Shown here in pieces: positions 26,400-37,807 of a DNA stretch of 64,000 nucleotides. The translations under genes were made by a program, and so were the position numbers. Under the pieces are notes generated by a model, which worked only from the letters and a program-made list of their open reading frames with translations, was not told the origin of the DNA and searched no databases. The stretch's first letter is position 1. Each line of letters starts with the position of its first letter. The stretch is from RPQJ01 sp963707145 (lineage in GTDB: Bacteria > Pseudomonadota > Gammaproteobacteria > Steroidobacterales > Steroidobacteraceae). The DNA is taken from assembly GCA_963707145.1 (NCBI GenBank), contig CAVPOQ010000005.1, positions 137,629 through 201,628 of the forward strand, read 5' to 3'.

Positions 26400-27221
26400 A
26401 TGCAACAAGACCTTGCCCCGATCGAGCCCATCCTCGCCTGTCCGGCCTGCCGCGCGGCGATTCGCCTGACAGACGATGCCGCGGTCTGCACGAAGTGCGG
26501 GACGAGGTTTCCGGTCCAGGACGGCATCCCGATGTTCGCCCGGATCGGCTCACCGGGCGACGCGTCCGGGCAGCAGCCCGGCGAGACGAGCGAGAGCTAC
26601 CAGCGGCGCTACCAGCAGGACGATCGCGCGGCGAAATACAACGCCATGTACCGCGACAGCTGGGCCAAGACGCTCAGCACGCGCCGCGAGGCGCGCCTGC
26701 TCGACCGCCTGCTCGAGAGCCAGGGACACTGTGGCACGCTGCTCGACCTGCCGTGCGGCGGAGGGCGCGTGAGCGCACCGCTGGCGCGCCACACCGACCT
26801 GCTGATCGAGGCCGACATCGGGCTGGGGCAGGTGCGCTACGCCCGGCAGAACGGTCGTGTTCCGACCCGGCAGATCTGGATGACGGCCTCGGGCTTCGAG
26901 ATTCCGCTCCAGGATGCGGCCGTGGACGGGACGGTCTGCGTGCGTCTCAACCACCACCTGCCGACCGCAGTCGAGCGCGAGCGGCTGGTCCGCGAGCTGC
27001 TGCGGGTCTCGCGCCGCTTCGTGGTGATGACCTTCTTCGACTATGACTCGTTGAAGAACCGCCTGCGCCGTCTGCGCGGCAAGCGTCCGAAGCTCACGAT
27101 GCGCGTGGACGAACTGGCGACGCTGGCGCAGTCCTGCGGGGCGGCGCTCGTCACCAGCCCGGCGCTGTTCGTCGTCGGTTCCGGTCACCGCTACGCGCTG
27201 ATGGTGAAGCGGCCGAATTGA
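26400..27221 (+). CDS. Zinc-ribbon class I SAM methyltransferase
   Basis: A 273-residue protein with two parts. The N terminus (about residues 12-50) is a four-cysteine Trm112-like zinc ribbon: CPACRAA, then CTKCG. The second part is a Rossmann methyltransferase domain with motif I LLDLPCGGGRVSAPLA and a degenerate acidic loop (EADIGLGQVRYARQ). The substrate is not evident; related proteins methylate small molecules, sugars or lipids. It starts 43 bases after the tRNA-Lys CCA and overlaps the next gene by one base (TGATG), so the two are co-translated. The adjacent kinase-like protein hints at an envelope glycolipid substrate, which is inference. Confidence 0.78.
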   Translation: MQQDLAPIEPILACPACRAAIRLTDDAAVCTKCGTRFPVQDGIPMFARIGSPGDASGQQPGETSESYQRRYQQDDRAAKYNAMYRDSWAKTLSTRREARLLDRLLESQGHCGTLLDLPCGGGRVSAPLARHTDLLIEADIGLGQVRYARQNGRVPTRQIWMTASGFEIPLQDAAVDGTVCVRLNHHLPTAVERERLVRELLRVSRRFVVMTFFDYDSLKNRLRRLRGKRPKLTMRVDELATLAQSCGAALVTSPALFVVGSGHRYALMVKRPN

Positions 27222-28051
27222 TGGTGGATTCGCCCGCGCCGGTCGCCACGCTACGCGTGAATCCGCGATTCACCCGGGCGGGTCACGGTGCCGCCCTGGA
27301 ACTCCACCCCGCCGGCGGCGTCATCCTGAAGCAGGAACCCGGGACGCTGATCTGGCGCGAGCGGCTCGCCGACGGCACCGACGCCGTGCTCAAGCTCTAT
27401 CGACGCGGATTCGTCGCCTGGTGCCGCTGCCACCTGAGCGCCTTCCGGACCTGGAACGAATTCCGTGCGCTGCGGCAGCTCGAATCGCTCGGCGAGCGCT
27501 GCACGCCGCCGCTGTTCTGGGGGCACGGGCGCTTCGGCAGCCATGGGTGGGGCGAACTGCTGGCGACGCGGTGGCTGCCCGACAGCCGGCCGCTGGAGGA
27601 CGTGCTGATCGCCGATCCGGCGGCAGGCAGGCAACTGGACCTCGCGCCGCTGTGGTCGACGGTTGGTCGCCTGCACGATGCGGGCCTGCGCCACGGCACG
27701 CTGCTCGCCCGCAACGTCCTGATCCGCGGCGAGCCCGATGCGCTCGAATTCTTCCTGCTGGACCTGCCGCGGTTCCACCGGTTCCCGTACGGAATCCGCG
27801 GCACGCGGATGGCCCGCTACGATCTGATGTTCCTGGCCCACACACTACTGCGAGCGCTCCCGCCGGACGACCTGCCGCGCTGGCTCGCGGCGTACGGCAT
27901 GAACGACGACGAGCAGGCCGAGTTCCGCGCCAGCCTGCGCCGCTTCCGGAATTCCTCGCGCCTGCGTCGCGCCGTCGGCGTGGAGTTCAACGTGCGCGCC
28001 CTGCTGGCCAGGGGCCGTCACGCGCTGGGGGCGGCCGGGTCGACCCGCTGA
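27221..28051 (+). CDS. Lipopolysaccharide kinase (KdkA/WaaP/InaA-like) lacking catalytic Asp
   Basis: A 276-residue protein of the eukaryotic-like fold used by Kdo and heptose kinases of the LPS core. A nucleotide-binding Lys is seen in AVLKLYRRGF, and a metal-binding Asp in FFLLDLPRFHRF. The catalytic loop reads LRHGTLLARNVLI: where active members have HxD (as in HADL..HNIL), this one has HGT, so the general-base Asp is Thr. It may be a pseudokinase or use another residue. ATG start at 27221, overlapping the methyltransferase stop. The tRNA-Leu promoter follows. Assignment to the superfamily is fairly secure; the substrate is not. Confidence 0.72.
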   Translation: MVDSPAPVATLRVNPRFTRAGHGAALELHPAGGVILKQEPGTLIWRERLADGTDAVLKLYRRGFVAWCRCHLSAFRTWNEFRALRQLESLGERCTPPLFWGHGRFGSHGWGELLATRWLPDSRPLEDVLIADPAAGRQLDLAPLWSTVGRLHDAGLRHGTLLARNVLIRGEPDALEFFLLDLPRFHRFPYGIRGTRMARYDLMFLAHTLLRALPPDDLPRWLAAYGMNDDEQAEFRASLRRFRNSSRLRRAVGVEFNVRALLARGRHALGAAGSTR

Positions 28052-28110
28052 CGGGCGTCGCAGGCTGCTCGAGCGGGATCGCCCGCACCGTTCTTGTCGA
28101 TTGATTTCCC

Positions 28111-28116
28111 TATAGA
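28111..28116 (+). promoter_or_regulatory. -10 element upstream of tRNA-Leu
   Basis: TATAGA within CCCTATAGAATC lies 36 bases before tRNA-Leu, inside an AT-rich patch. The -35 at 17 bases upstream (around CGTTCT) is weak. It probably provides the tRNA-Leu transcript, which may continue into tig. Confidence 0.45.
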
Positions 28117-28151
28117 ATCGGCACCGCCCGTGGCCCCGGGACCGGCGGTTC

Positions 28152-28237
28152 GCGAAAGTGGCGGAACTGGTAGACGCGCTGGATTTAGGTTCCAGTGGGC
28201 AACCCCCGTGAGGGTTCGAGTCCCTCCTTTCGCACCA
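28152..28237 (+). tRNA. tRNA-Leu (TAG)
   Basis: An 86-base class II tRNA with a long variable arm (GGGCAACCCCCGTGAGG region). Acceptor GCGAAAG pairs with CTTTCGC, the anticodon loop TTTAGGT gives TAG, and CCA is encoded. It lies 106 bases before tig. Confidence 0.96.
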
Positions 28238-28343
28238 GCCGCCGCGGCGAGGCCCGTCCCGGCGGCAGCAGTTTGATGGCAAAATACCAAGCTTTTCCCG
28301 GCCGGGATCGTTCCCGCCCAGAGAATTCCGAGGACCGACGACG

Positions 28344-29639
28344 ATGCAGGTTTCCGTAGAGACGATTGGCGCACTGGAGCGCCGGATGGAAGTGAGCGTG
28401 CCGCGCGAGCGCATCGAGCAGGCAATCGACGAGCGCCTCAAGCGGGTCGGCCGTACGGCGAAGCTCAAGGGCTTCCGACCCGGCAAGGTCCCGTTCAAGG
28501 TCGTGAAGCAGCAGTTCGGGGCGCAGGTACGCCAGGAAGTGCTCTCCGAACTGATGCAGTCGAGCTTCGCCGATGCGGTCACGCAGGAAAAGCTCTCTCC
28601 GGCGGCTGGCCCGCGCATCGAACCGCTCTCGGTCGCTCCCGACGAGGATCTCCGCTACCGCGCCACCTTCGAGGTGTTCCCGCAGATCGAGCTCAAGGAC
28701 GCGGAGGGCATCGCCGCCGTCCGTCCGGTCGCCGAGGTGGCGGAGGCGGACGTCGACGCGATGGTGGCGAACCTGCGCGAGCAGCGCCCGAGCTTCGTGG
28801 TCGTGGAACGCGCCGCCCGCGAGGGAGACCGCGTGACCATGGACTTCGAGGGGCTGGTGGACGGCGCGCCGTTCGAGGGCAGCAAGGGCGACGGCGTCGC
28901 GGTGCTGCTTGGCGGTGGCCGCATGCTCCGGGACTTCGAGGCCGGCGTCACCGGCCTCGTGGCCGGCGACCGGCGCGAGGTGCGCGTGCCTTACCCGGCG
29001 GACTACCACAACGCCGCGCTGGCGGGAAAGACCGCGGTCTTCGACGTGCACGTCAAGTCGGTCGAGGAGAAGCGGCTGCCGGAGCTCGACGACGAGTTCT
29101 GTCGCGACTACGGCGTGCTCGAGGGCGGCATCGAGCAGCTGCGGCGCGAGGTGCGCGACAATATGGAGCGCGAGCTCGCCGACAACGTGCGCGCACGGCT
29201 CAAGCAGCAGCTGCTCGACGCCCTGCTCAAGGCCAATCCCGTCGAGGTCCCGCAGAGCTTCGTCGACGGGCAGGTGCGCGAGATGCAGATCGAGGCGGCG
29301 CGCCGCATGGGCGCGACGGACGCCTCGCAGCTGCCCGCCGCCGACTCGTTCGTCGAGCCGGCCCGCCGCCGCGTCGCGCTCGGCCTGCTGATCGGAGAGC
29401 TGATCAAGAGTCGAGGCATCAAGCTCGACCGAGGACGCGTCGAGGCGCGGCTCGCGGACATCGCCGCGAGCTACCCGGATCCCGACGCGGTCATCAAGGC
29501 CTACCGCCAGAACGCGGACGCGCTGCGCCAGGTCGAGAACCTGGTGCTGGAGGACCAGGCGGTCGAACTGCTCCTCGAGCACGCCAAGGTCACGGACCGC
29601 GAAGCGACGTTCAAGGACGTGATGAATTTCGGCGCCTGA
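28344..29639 (+). CDS. tig: Trigger factor
   Basis: A 431-residue ribosome-associated chaperone with peptidyl-prolyl isomerase activity. The N-terminal ribosome-binding signature appears as KGFRPGKVPFKVVKQQFG. The FKBP-like domain (about residues 150-240) has DRVTMDFEGLVDGAPFEG and the LVAGDRREVRVPYPADY segment, and the C-terminal arms form the substrate cradle (SFVDGQVREMQIEAARRMG). It leads the conserved tig-clpP-clpX-lon block, with 73 bases to clpP. Confidence 0.96.
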   Translation: MQVSVETIGALERRMEVSVPRERIEQAIDERLKRVGRTAKLKGFRPGKVPFKVVKQQFGAQVRQEVLSELMQSSFADAVTQEKLSPAAGPRIEPLSVAPDEDLRYRATFEVFPQIELKDAEGIAAVRPVAEVAEADVDAMVANLREQRPSFVVVERAAREGDRVTMDFEGLVDGAPFEGSKGDGVAVLLGGGRMLRDFEAGVTGLVAGDRREVRVPYPADYHNAALAGKTAVFDVHVKSVEEKRLPELDDEFCRDYGVLEGGIEQLRREVRDNMERELADNVRARLKQQLLDALLKANPVEVPQSFVDGQVREMQIEAARRMGATDASQLPAADSFVEPARRRVALGLLIGELIKSRGIKLDRGRVEARLADIAASYPDPDAVIKAYRQNADALRQVENLVLEDQAVELLLEHAKVTDREATFKDVMNFGA

Positions 29640-29712
29640 GCGGCGCCGGCCTGCGGTGCGTCAACTGCTCTACACTACGGTCCCTGCAACTCCTCGAGAC
29701 GGCGCCACTTCC

Positions 29713-30342
29713 ATGCCCACTTCTCCCGTCGCCCTGAACCTCGTGCCGATGGTCGTCGAGCAGACGGCCCGCGGCGAGCGCGCCTACGACATCTACTCGC
29801 GCCTGCTCAAGGAACGAGTGATCTTCATCGTGGGGCCGGTCGAGGACTACATGGCCAACCTGATCGTGGCCCAGTTGCTGTACCTGGAATCCGAGAATCC
29901 CGACAAGGACATCGCGCTGTACATCAACTCGCCCGGCGGCTCGGTCAGCGCGGGACTCGCGATCTACGACACGATGCAGTTCATCAAACCCGACATCAGC
30001 ACCATCTGCGTGGGCCAGGCGGCCAGCATGGGTGCCGTGTTGCTCGCGGGCGGCTCGAAGGGCAAGCGCTTCTGCCTGCCGCACTCGCGGGTCATGATCC
30101 ACCAGCCCCTCGGCGGCTTCCAGGGCCAGGCCACGGACATCGAGATCCACGCCCGCGAGATTCTCGACGCGCGCGAGCGCCTGAACCGCATCCTCGCCCA
30201 CCACACCGGTCAGTCCATGGAGAAGATCAAGCAGGACACGGACCGCGACAATTTCATGACGGGCGAGCAGGCCGTGGCGTACGGGCTCATCGACGACGTG
30301 CTGCACAAGCGCGGCAGCAGCGACCCAGTGCAGCGCGCCTGA
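29713..30342 (+). CDS. clpP: ATP-dependent Clp protease proteolytic subunit
   Basis: A 209-residue serine peptidase that forms the double-heptamer chamber fed by ClpX or ClpA. Catalytic Ser is in GQAASMGAVLLAGG and His in PHSRVMIHQPLGG; the Asp is in the region after RILAHHTGQ. The N-terminal segment VPMVVEQTARGERAYDIYSRLL is typical. I chose the ATG at 29713; a GTG 19 codons upstream adds sequence not expected in the family, although a short propeptide cannot be excluded. It is followed by a hairpin and a clpX promoter. Confidence 0.95.
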   Translation: MPTSPVALNLVPMVVEQTARGERAYDIYSRLLKERVIFIVGPVEDYMANLIVAQLLYLESENPDKDIALYINSPGGSVSAGLAIYDTMQFIKPDISTICVGQAASMGAVLLAGGSKGKRFCLPHSRVMIHQPLGGFQGQATDIEIHAREILDARERLNRILAHHTGQSMEKIKQDTDRDNFMTGEQAVAYGLIDDVLHKRGSSDPVQRA

Positions 30343-30362
30343 GTCGATTGCGGACATAAGTA

Positions 30363-30397
30363 GCTGTCGGGACGGGCTTTTTTGCGCGTCCGACAGC
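30363..30397 (+). terminator. Hairpin in the clpP-clpX gap
   Basis: GCTGTCGG (30363-30370) pairs with CCGACAGC (30390-30397), extended by AC/GT across a one-base bulge, with a T-rich loop (CTTTTTT). There is no T-run after the stem, so it may act as a partial terminator or RNA-stability element separating clpP from clpX. It overlaps the candidate clpX -35. Confidence 0.5.
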
Positions 30398-30410
30398 CCC
30401 ATGGTATAAG
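30382..30410 (+). promoter_or_regulatory. Candidate sigma-70 promoter for clpX
   Basis: TTGCGC (30382-30387), a 17-base spacer and TATAAG (30405-30410) lie 63 bases before the clpX ATG. The spacer contains the right arm of the hairpin, so transcription from clpP and initiation here could interfere. Consensus match only. Confidence 0.55.
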
Positions 30411-30473
30411 CCAGACGGGCGCGCAACGGGCGACCCGAACAGTGCCCGCGAGGGCGGCGTAGAAGGGCAGGGC

Positions 30474-31781
<1,308 letters not shown>

Positions 31782-31892
31782 CCGCGCGCTGCACGGCGCC
31801 CGTCCACGACGCGGCGGACCGGTTCCACTGGCGTTCCCGCTGCAGCATGGTCATTGCGGACGTCGAGGCGAGGCCGCCTCCGCAATTCCTCT

Positions 31893-31920
31893 CTTGAATC
31901 TCCGCCGCGGCTCCCCAAAG
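31893..31920 (+). promoter_or_regulatory. Sigma-32-type heat-shock promoter for lon
   Basis: CTTGAA (31893-31898), a 14-base spacer and CCCCAAAG (31913-31920) match the RpoH consensus (CTTGAAA, 13-15 bases, CCCCATNT). It stands about 85 bases before the lon start in the 223-base clpX-lon gap, where nothing else was recognised. lon is a classical heat-shock gene, which supports the call. Confidence 0.7.
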
Positions 31921-32004
31921 ATGCCCGTATCCTGACGGACCGGCCGGGCGACAGTCACTCGCGCACGTCCGCCTCCCACGCATCCGGCGCCGGAGATCCC
32001 AGCC

Positions 32005-34440
<2,436 letters not shown>

Positions 34441-34476
34441 CGCGCGGCGCCCCGAATCAGCAAGAGGAGTACTCAG

Positions 34477-34749
34477 GTGAACAAGAGCGATCTCATCGAT
34501 TCAGTGGCAGAACGCACCGGACTCGCCAAGTCGGACGCGGCACGGGCCGTCGACGCGGTGCTCGGCTCACTGACCGAGGCCCTGAAGCGGGGCGACGTCG
34601 TGGCCCTGGCCGGATTCGGCACCTTCCAGGCCAAGGTCCGGGCGGCGCGCACCGGGCGCAATCCCCGCACCGGGGAGAGCATCGCGATCCCGGCCAGCCG
34701 GGTGCCTTCGTTCAAGGCTGGAAAGGCGCTGAAGGATGCTCTAAGCTAA
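34477..34749 (+). CDS. hupB: DNA-binding protein HU
   Basis: A 90-residue HU-family nucleoid protein. It bends and compacts DNA as a dimer. The start MNKSDLIDSVAERTGL and the DNA-arm signature GFGTFQAKVRAARTGRNPRTG are typical of HU-beta. GTG start preceded by AGAGGAG. The lon-hupB order is conserved in gammaproteobacteria; here two tRNAs follow before ppiD. Confidence 0.96.
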   Translation: MNKSDLIDSVAERTGLAKSDAARAVDAVLGSLTEALKRGDVVALAGFGTFQAKVRAARTGRNPRTGESIAIPASRVPSFKAGKALKDALS

Positions 34750-34768
34750 GCGGCTTCCCAGGGAGCTC

Positions 34769-34844
34769 GGGTGCTTAGCTCAGCTGGGAGAGCGTCGCCC
34801 TTACAAGGCGAAGGTCGGGGGTTCGATCCCCTCAGCACCCACCA
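34769..34844 (+). tRNA. tRNA-Val (TAC)
   Basis: A 76-base cloverleaf: acceptor GGGTGCT with AGCACCC, anticodon stem TCGCC/GGCGA with loop CTTACAA giving TAC, CCA encoded. It begins 19 bases after the hupB stop, probably processed from the same transcript. Confidence 0.96.
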
Positions 34845-34852
34845 GAATACGC

Positions 34853-34929
34853 GGAGTGGTAGTTCAGTTGGTTAGAATACCGGCCTGTCACGCCGGGGGT
34901 CGCGGGTTCGAGTCCCGTCCACTCCGCCA
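34853..34929 (+). tRNA. tRNA-Asp (GTC)
   Basis: A 77-base cloverleaf: acceptor GGAGTGG with CCACTCC, stem CCGGC/GCCGG with loop CTGTCAC giving GTC, CCA encoded. It is separated from tRNA-Val by eight bases and followed by a hairpin. Confidence 0.96.
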
Positions 34930-34952
34930 GTTTCTGGCCGATCGCGCTCGAT

Positions 34953-34976
34953 GAAGGCCCGCCCGTGCGGGCCTTC
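34953..34976 (+). terminator. Hairpin after the tRNA-Val/Asp pair
   Basis: A perfect 10-bp stem, GAAGGCCCGC with GCGGGCCTTC, and a CCGT tetraloop lie 24 bases after tRNA-Asp. The hairpin is strong, but the T-tract is missing. It probably ends the lon-hupB-tRNA transcript. Confidence 0.65.
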
Positions 34977-35059
34977 GTGCATCCGACGGCAGGAAATCGT
35001 GGCGGGCTGATGGCCCGCCTCTTACCATCCCCCATCCGTTCAAACCGGTCGCCCTACAC

Positions 35060-36952
35060 ATGCTGCAGCAGATCCGCGACAAGATCACCGGCTGGTTCGC
35101 CATCGTTTTCCTTGGCGCCATCGCCATCGTCTTCATCTTCTGGGGCATCCAGTTCGAGTCGTCGGTCAATGTCTCCGCCGCCACGGTCAACGGCGAGAAG
35201 GTCCCCGTCGAGTCGGTGCGGCGTGCCTGGCAGGAGCGCCAGACCGAACTGCAGCGGGCGACCCGGGACGAACTGCCGCCGGAGGTCGTGAAGCAGGGCC
35301 AGGAGCAGATCGTGCAGGAGTTCATCCGCCGCGAACTGCTCGTGCAGCGGGCCGACCAGCTCGGCTACCGCGTCAGCGATCGCGAACTCGCGGATGCGCT
35401 CGCCGCCATCCCGGCACTGCAGGTGGACGGGAAATTCTCGCGCGACCGCTATGCGGCGCTGCTGCGCGCGCAGGGTCGCAGCGAGGCGGACTTCGAGGCG
35501 GAGTTCCGCCGCGACCTTGAGATCAACCAGCTGCGCAATGCGGTGGCGGTCTCCGCCTTCGCTCTGCCCGGCGAGGTGCGCCGTCGCGTAGAACTGCAGG
35601 GCGAGATGCGCGACGTGGATCTCGTCGTACTGCCCGCGGCACCGTTCGAGGCGGGCGTGACACTCACCGCCGAGGACGTCGCGGGCTGGTACAAGACGAA
35701 CGAGGCCGACTACCGGACGCCCGAGTCGGTGTCGCTGCAGTACCTGCAGCTCAGGGCCGACGACGTCGCGGCCACGGTGCAGGTGACAGACGCAGCGCTG
35801 CGCGCGCACTACGACCAGGTCGCCGGCGAGCGTTACGTCTCCGCAGAGCGCCGTCGCGCGCGCCACCTGCTGGTGGAGTCCGGCGCGGACGATGCCGCCG
35901 CGCTCGCCAAGGCCGAGGCGCTCGCCAAGCGTGCCCGCGACGGCGAGGACTTCTCGACGCTGGCCGCCCAGAACTCCGATGATCCCGGCTCGAAGTCGCA
36001 GGGCGGCGACCTCGGCTGGTCGACGCGCGAGAGTTTCGTCGCGCCGTTTGCCGAGGCGTTGTTCGCCATGCAGAAAGGCGAGATCCGCGGACCCGTCAAG
36101 ACCCAGTTCGGCTATCACGTCATCAAGCTCGAGGAGATCGAGGCGGCACACCAGCGCACGTTCGACGAGGTGCGCGCCGAGCTCGAGTCGGACTACCGCA
36201 GCGAACAGGCGCAGGCCACGTTCTACGAGCGCTCCCAGCAGCTCGCCGACGAGGCGTTCGCCAGCCTCGATTCGCTCGAGCCGGCTGCACAGAAGCTGGG
36301 GCTCGAGCTGCGCACGGTGCCGACCTTCACGCGCCAGGGCGGCGCGCCGCTCGGCAACGACCGCAAGCTGATCGAGTCGGCGTTCAGCGACGAGGTGCTC
36401 CAGGAGCGGCAGAACAGCCCCGCCATCAGCGTCGGCGACGACAGTGTGGTCGTGCTGCGGGTCACCGAGTACCGGCCCTCCGCCCAGCGACCGCTCGAGG
36501 AGGTGCGTGCCGAGGTCGAGGCCTCGCTGCGCGCCGACCGCGCGCGTCTGGCGGCGGAAGCCGCTGCGAAGTCGGCCGCGCAACGGCTCACCGCAGGTGG
36601 GTCGTGGGCGGACACCGTCGCGATGCTCGGCCTTCAGGCCGGGACGACGACCACGATCACGCGGGGGTCCGAAGGTATTCCGCCGGAACTCATGAAGGCG
36701 ATCTTCGGCGTGGCTGCGCCTGCGCAGGGCCGGGTCGCCGGTGGCGTCGGACGTTTGCCGAGCGGCGACGCGGCGCTGTTCGCGGTGAGTGCCGTTCGAC
36801 CCGGATCGCTCGACTCCCCGGAGCTCGCGGCGCAAGCCGCCTCGATCACGCAGCAGGCGGCAGGACAGTCCGCACTCGAGGAATTCTCCGCCTACGTGGC
36901 CGAGCTCGAGCGCAGCGCCGAGATCAAGCGCAACCCCAAGCTGTTCGAGTAG
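35060..36952 (+). CDS. ppiD: PpiD-like periplasmic folding chaperone (SurA N / parvulin)
   Basis: A 630-residue inner-membrane anchored chaperone with a single N-terminal transmembrane helix (about residues 12-32, GWFAIVFLGAIAIVFIFWGI) and a large periplasmic part. A SurA-like N-domain (EFIRRELLVQRADQLG) leads to a parvulin isomerase domain around residues 270-370 (ARHLLV, then SQGGDLGWSTRESFVAPF and TQFGYHVIKLEEI), followed by a C-terminal chaperone region. PpiD assists proteins leaving the Sec translocon. It occupies the usual position after hupB and converges with fabI. Confidence 0.93.
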   Translation: MLQQIRDKITGWFAIVFLGAIAIVFIFWGIQFESSVNVSAATVNGEKVPVESVRRAWQERQTELQRATRDELPPEVVKQGQEQIVQEFIRRELLVQRADQLGYRVSDRELADALAAIPALQVDGKFSRDRYAALLRAQGRSEADFEAEFRRDLEINQLRNAVAVSAFALPGEVRRRVELQGEMRDVDLVVLPAAPFEAGVTLTAEDVAGWYKTNEADYRTPESVSLQYLQLRADDVAATVQVTDAALRAHYDQVAGERYVSAERRRARHLLVESGADDAAALAKAEALAKRARDGEDFSTLAAQNSDDPGSKSQGGDLGWSTRESFVAPFAEALFAMQKGEIRGPVKTQFGYHVIKLEEIEAAHQRTFDEVRAELESDYRSEQAQATFYERSQQLADEAFASLDSLEPAAQKLGLELRTVPTFTRQGGAPLGNDRKLIESAFSDEVLQERQNSPAISVGDDSVVVLRVTEYRPSAQRPLEEVRAEVEASLRADRARLAAEAAAKSAAQRLTAGGSWADTVAMLGLQAGTTTTITRGSEGIPPELMKAIFGVAAPAQGRVAGGVGRLPSGDAALFAVSAVRPGSLDSPELAAQAASITQQAAGQSALEEFSAYVAELERSAEIKRNPKLFE

Positions 36953-36983
36953 GTCCGCAGCCGCTGCGACGCAACGGGCCGCT

Positions 36984-37018
36984 GCCGCCCCCTCAAGCGG
37001 GTCAGGCAGGGGGGCGGC
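36984..37018. terminator. GC-rich bidirectional hairpin between ppiD and fabI
   Basis: GCCGCCCCC (36984-36992) pairs with GGGGGCGGC (37010-37018) over a 17-base loop that itself contains CAAGCGGGTC. It sits between two convergent stops. The stem is strong, with no T-tract on either strand. Confidence 0.55.
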
Positions 37019-37803
37019 TATTCGGGGAACGCCATGCCGACGTGGCTGTAGCCCGCGTCCACGTAAAGCACCTCCCCGGTAATGCCCGAGGCAAGGTCCG
37101 AGCACAGAAACGCCGCTGCATTGCCCACTTCGTCGATCGTGACGTTGCGCCGCAGGGGAGTGTAGGCGGCCACGTGTCCGAGCATCTTCCGGAAGCCGCT
37201 CACGCCGGCGGCCGCCAGCGTCTTGATCGGGCCAGCCGAGATCGCGTTCACACGGACACCCTGCGGGCCGAGGTCGGCCGCCAGGAAGCGCACGTTGGCC
37301 TCGAGGCTGGCCTTCGCCAGGCCCATCACGTTGTAGCTCGGTACCGAGCGTACGGCACCGAGATAGGACATCGTGAGGATTGCGCCCTGCCGGCCGAGCA
37401 TCATCGGGCGCGCGGCCTTCGCGAGTGCCGCGAGGCTGTAGCTCGAGATGTCGTGCGCGACCTGGAAGCCCTCGCGCGTGACGCTGTCGAGGTAGCCGCC
37501 CGCCAGCTGCTCGCGCGGGGCGAACGCCACCGAATGGACGAGGATGTCGAGCGAGTCCCAGTGCGCACGCAGCGTGCCGAAGGCCGCATCGATCTCCGCG
37601 TCGCTCGCGACGTCCATCGGCAGGACCAGCGGGGCGCCGAAGGTGGTCGCCATATCCGTCACGCGTTCACGCAGCCGCTCGTTCTGGTAAGTGAGCGCGA
37701 GCTCCGCGCCCTCGCGGCGCATCGCAGCGGCGATGCCGTAGGCGATCGAGCGCTCGGTGGCGAGGCCGACGATCAATGCGCGCTTACCCGAGAGGAACCC
37801 CAT
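37018..37803 (-). CDS. fabI: Enoyl-[acyl-carrier-protein] reductase (NADH)
   Basis: A 261-residue short-chain dehydrogenase-like reductase that completes each round of fatty acid elongation. It has the FabI nucleotide loop (LSGKRALIVGLATERSIAYG) and the catalytic Tyr-x6-Lys in SYNVMGLAKASLEA. These motifs distinguish it from FabG, where Tyr and Lys are spaced by three. This is the triclosan target in other bacteria. The gene begins four bases after the mltD stop and is co-directional with mltD and gloB. Confidence 0.95.
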   Translation of the reverse strand: MGFLSGKRALIVGLATERSIAYGIAAAMRREGAELALTYQNERLRERVTDMATTFGAPLVLPMDVASDAEIDAAFGTLRAHWDSLDILVHSVAFAPREQLAGGYLDSVTREGFQVAHDISSYSLAALAKAARPMMLGRQGAILTMSYLGAVRSVPSYNVMGLAKASLEANVRFLAADLGPQGVRVNAISAGPIKTLAAAGVSGFRKMLGHVAAYTPLRRNVTIDEVGNAAAFLCSDLASGITGEVLYVDAGYSHVGMAFPE

Positions 37804-37807
37804 CGCC

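Noticed and set aside
29631..29647. GGCGCC inverted repeat after tig
   Set aside because: Six-base arms with a 5-base loop overlap the tig stop; GC-rich sequence gives such repeats by chance and no T-run follows.
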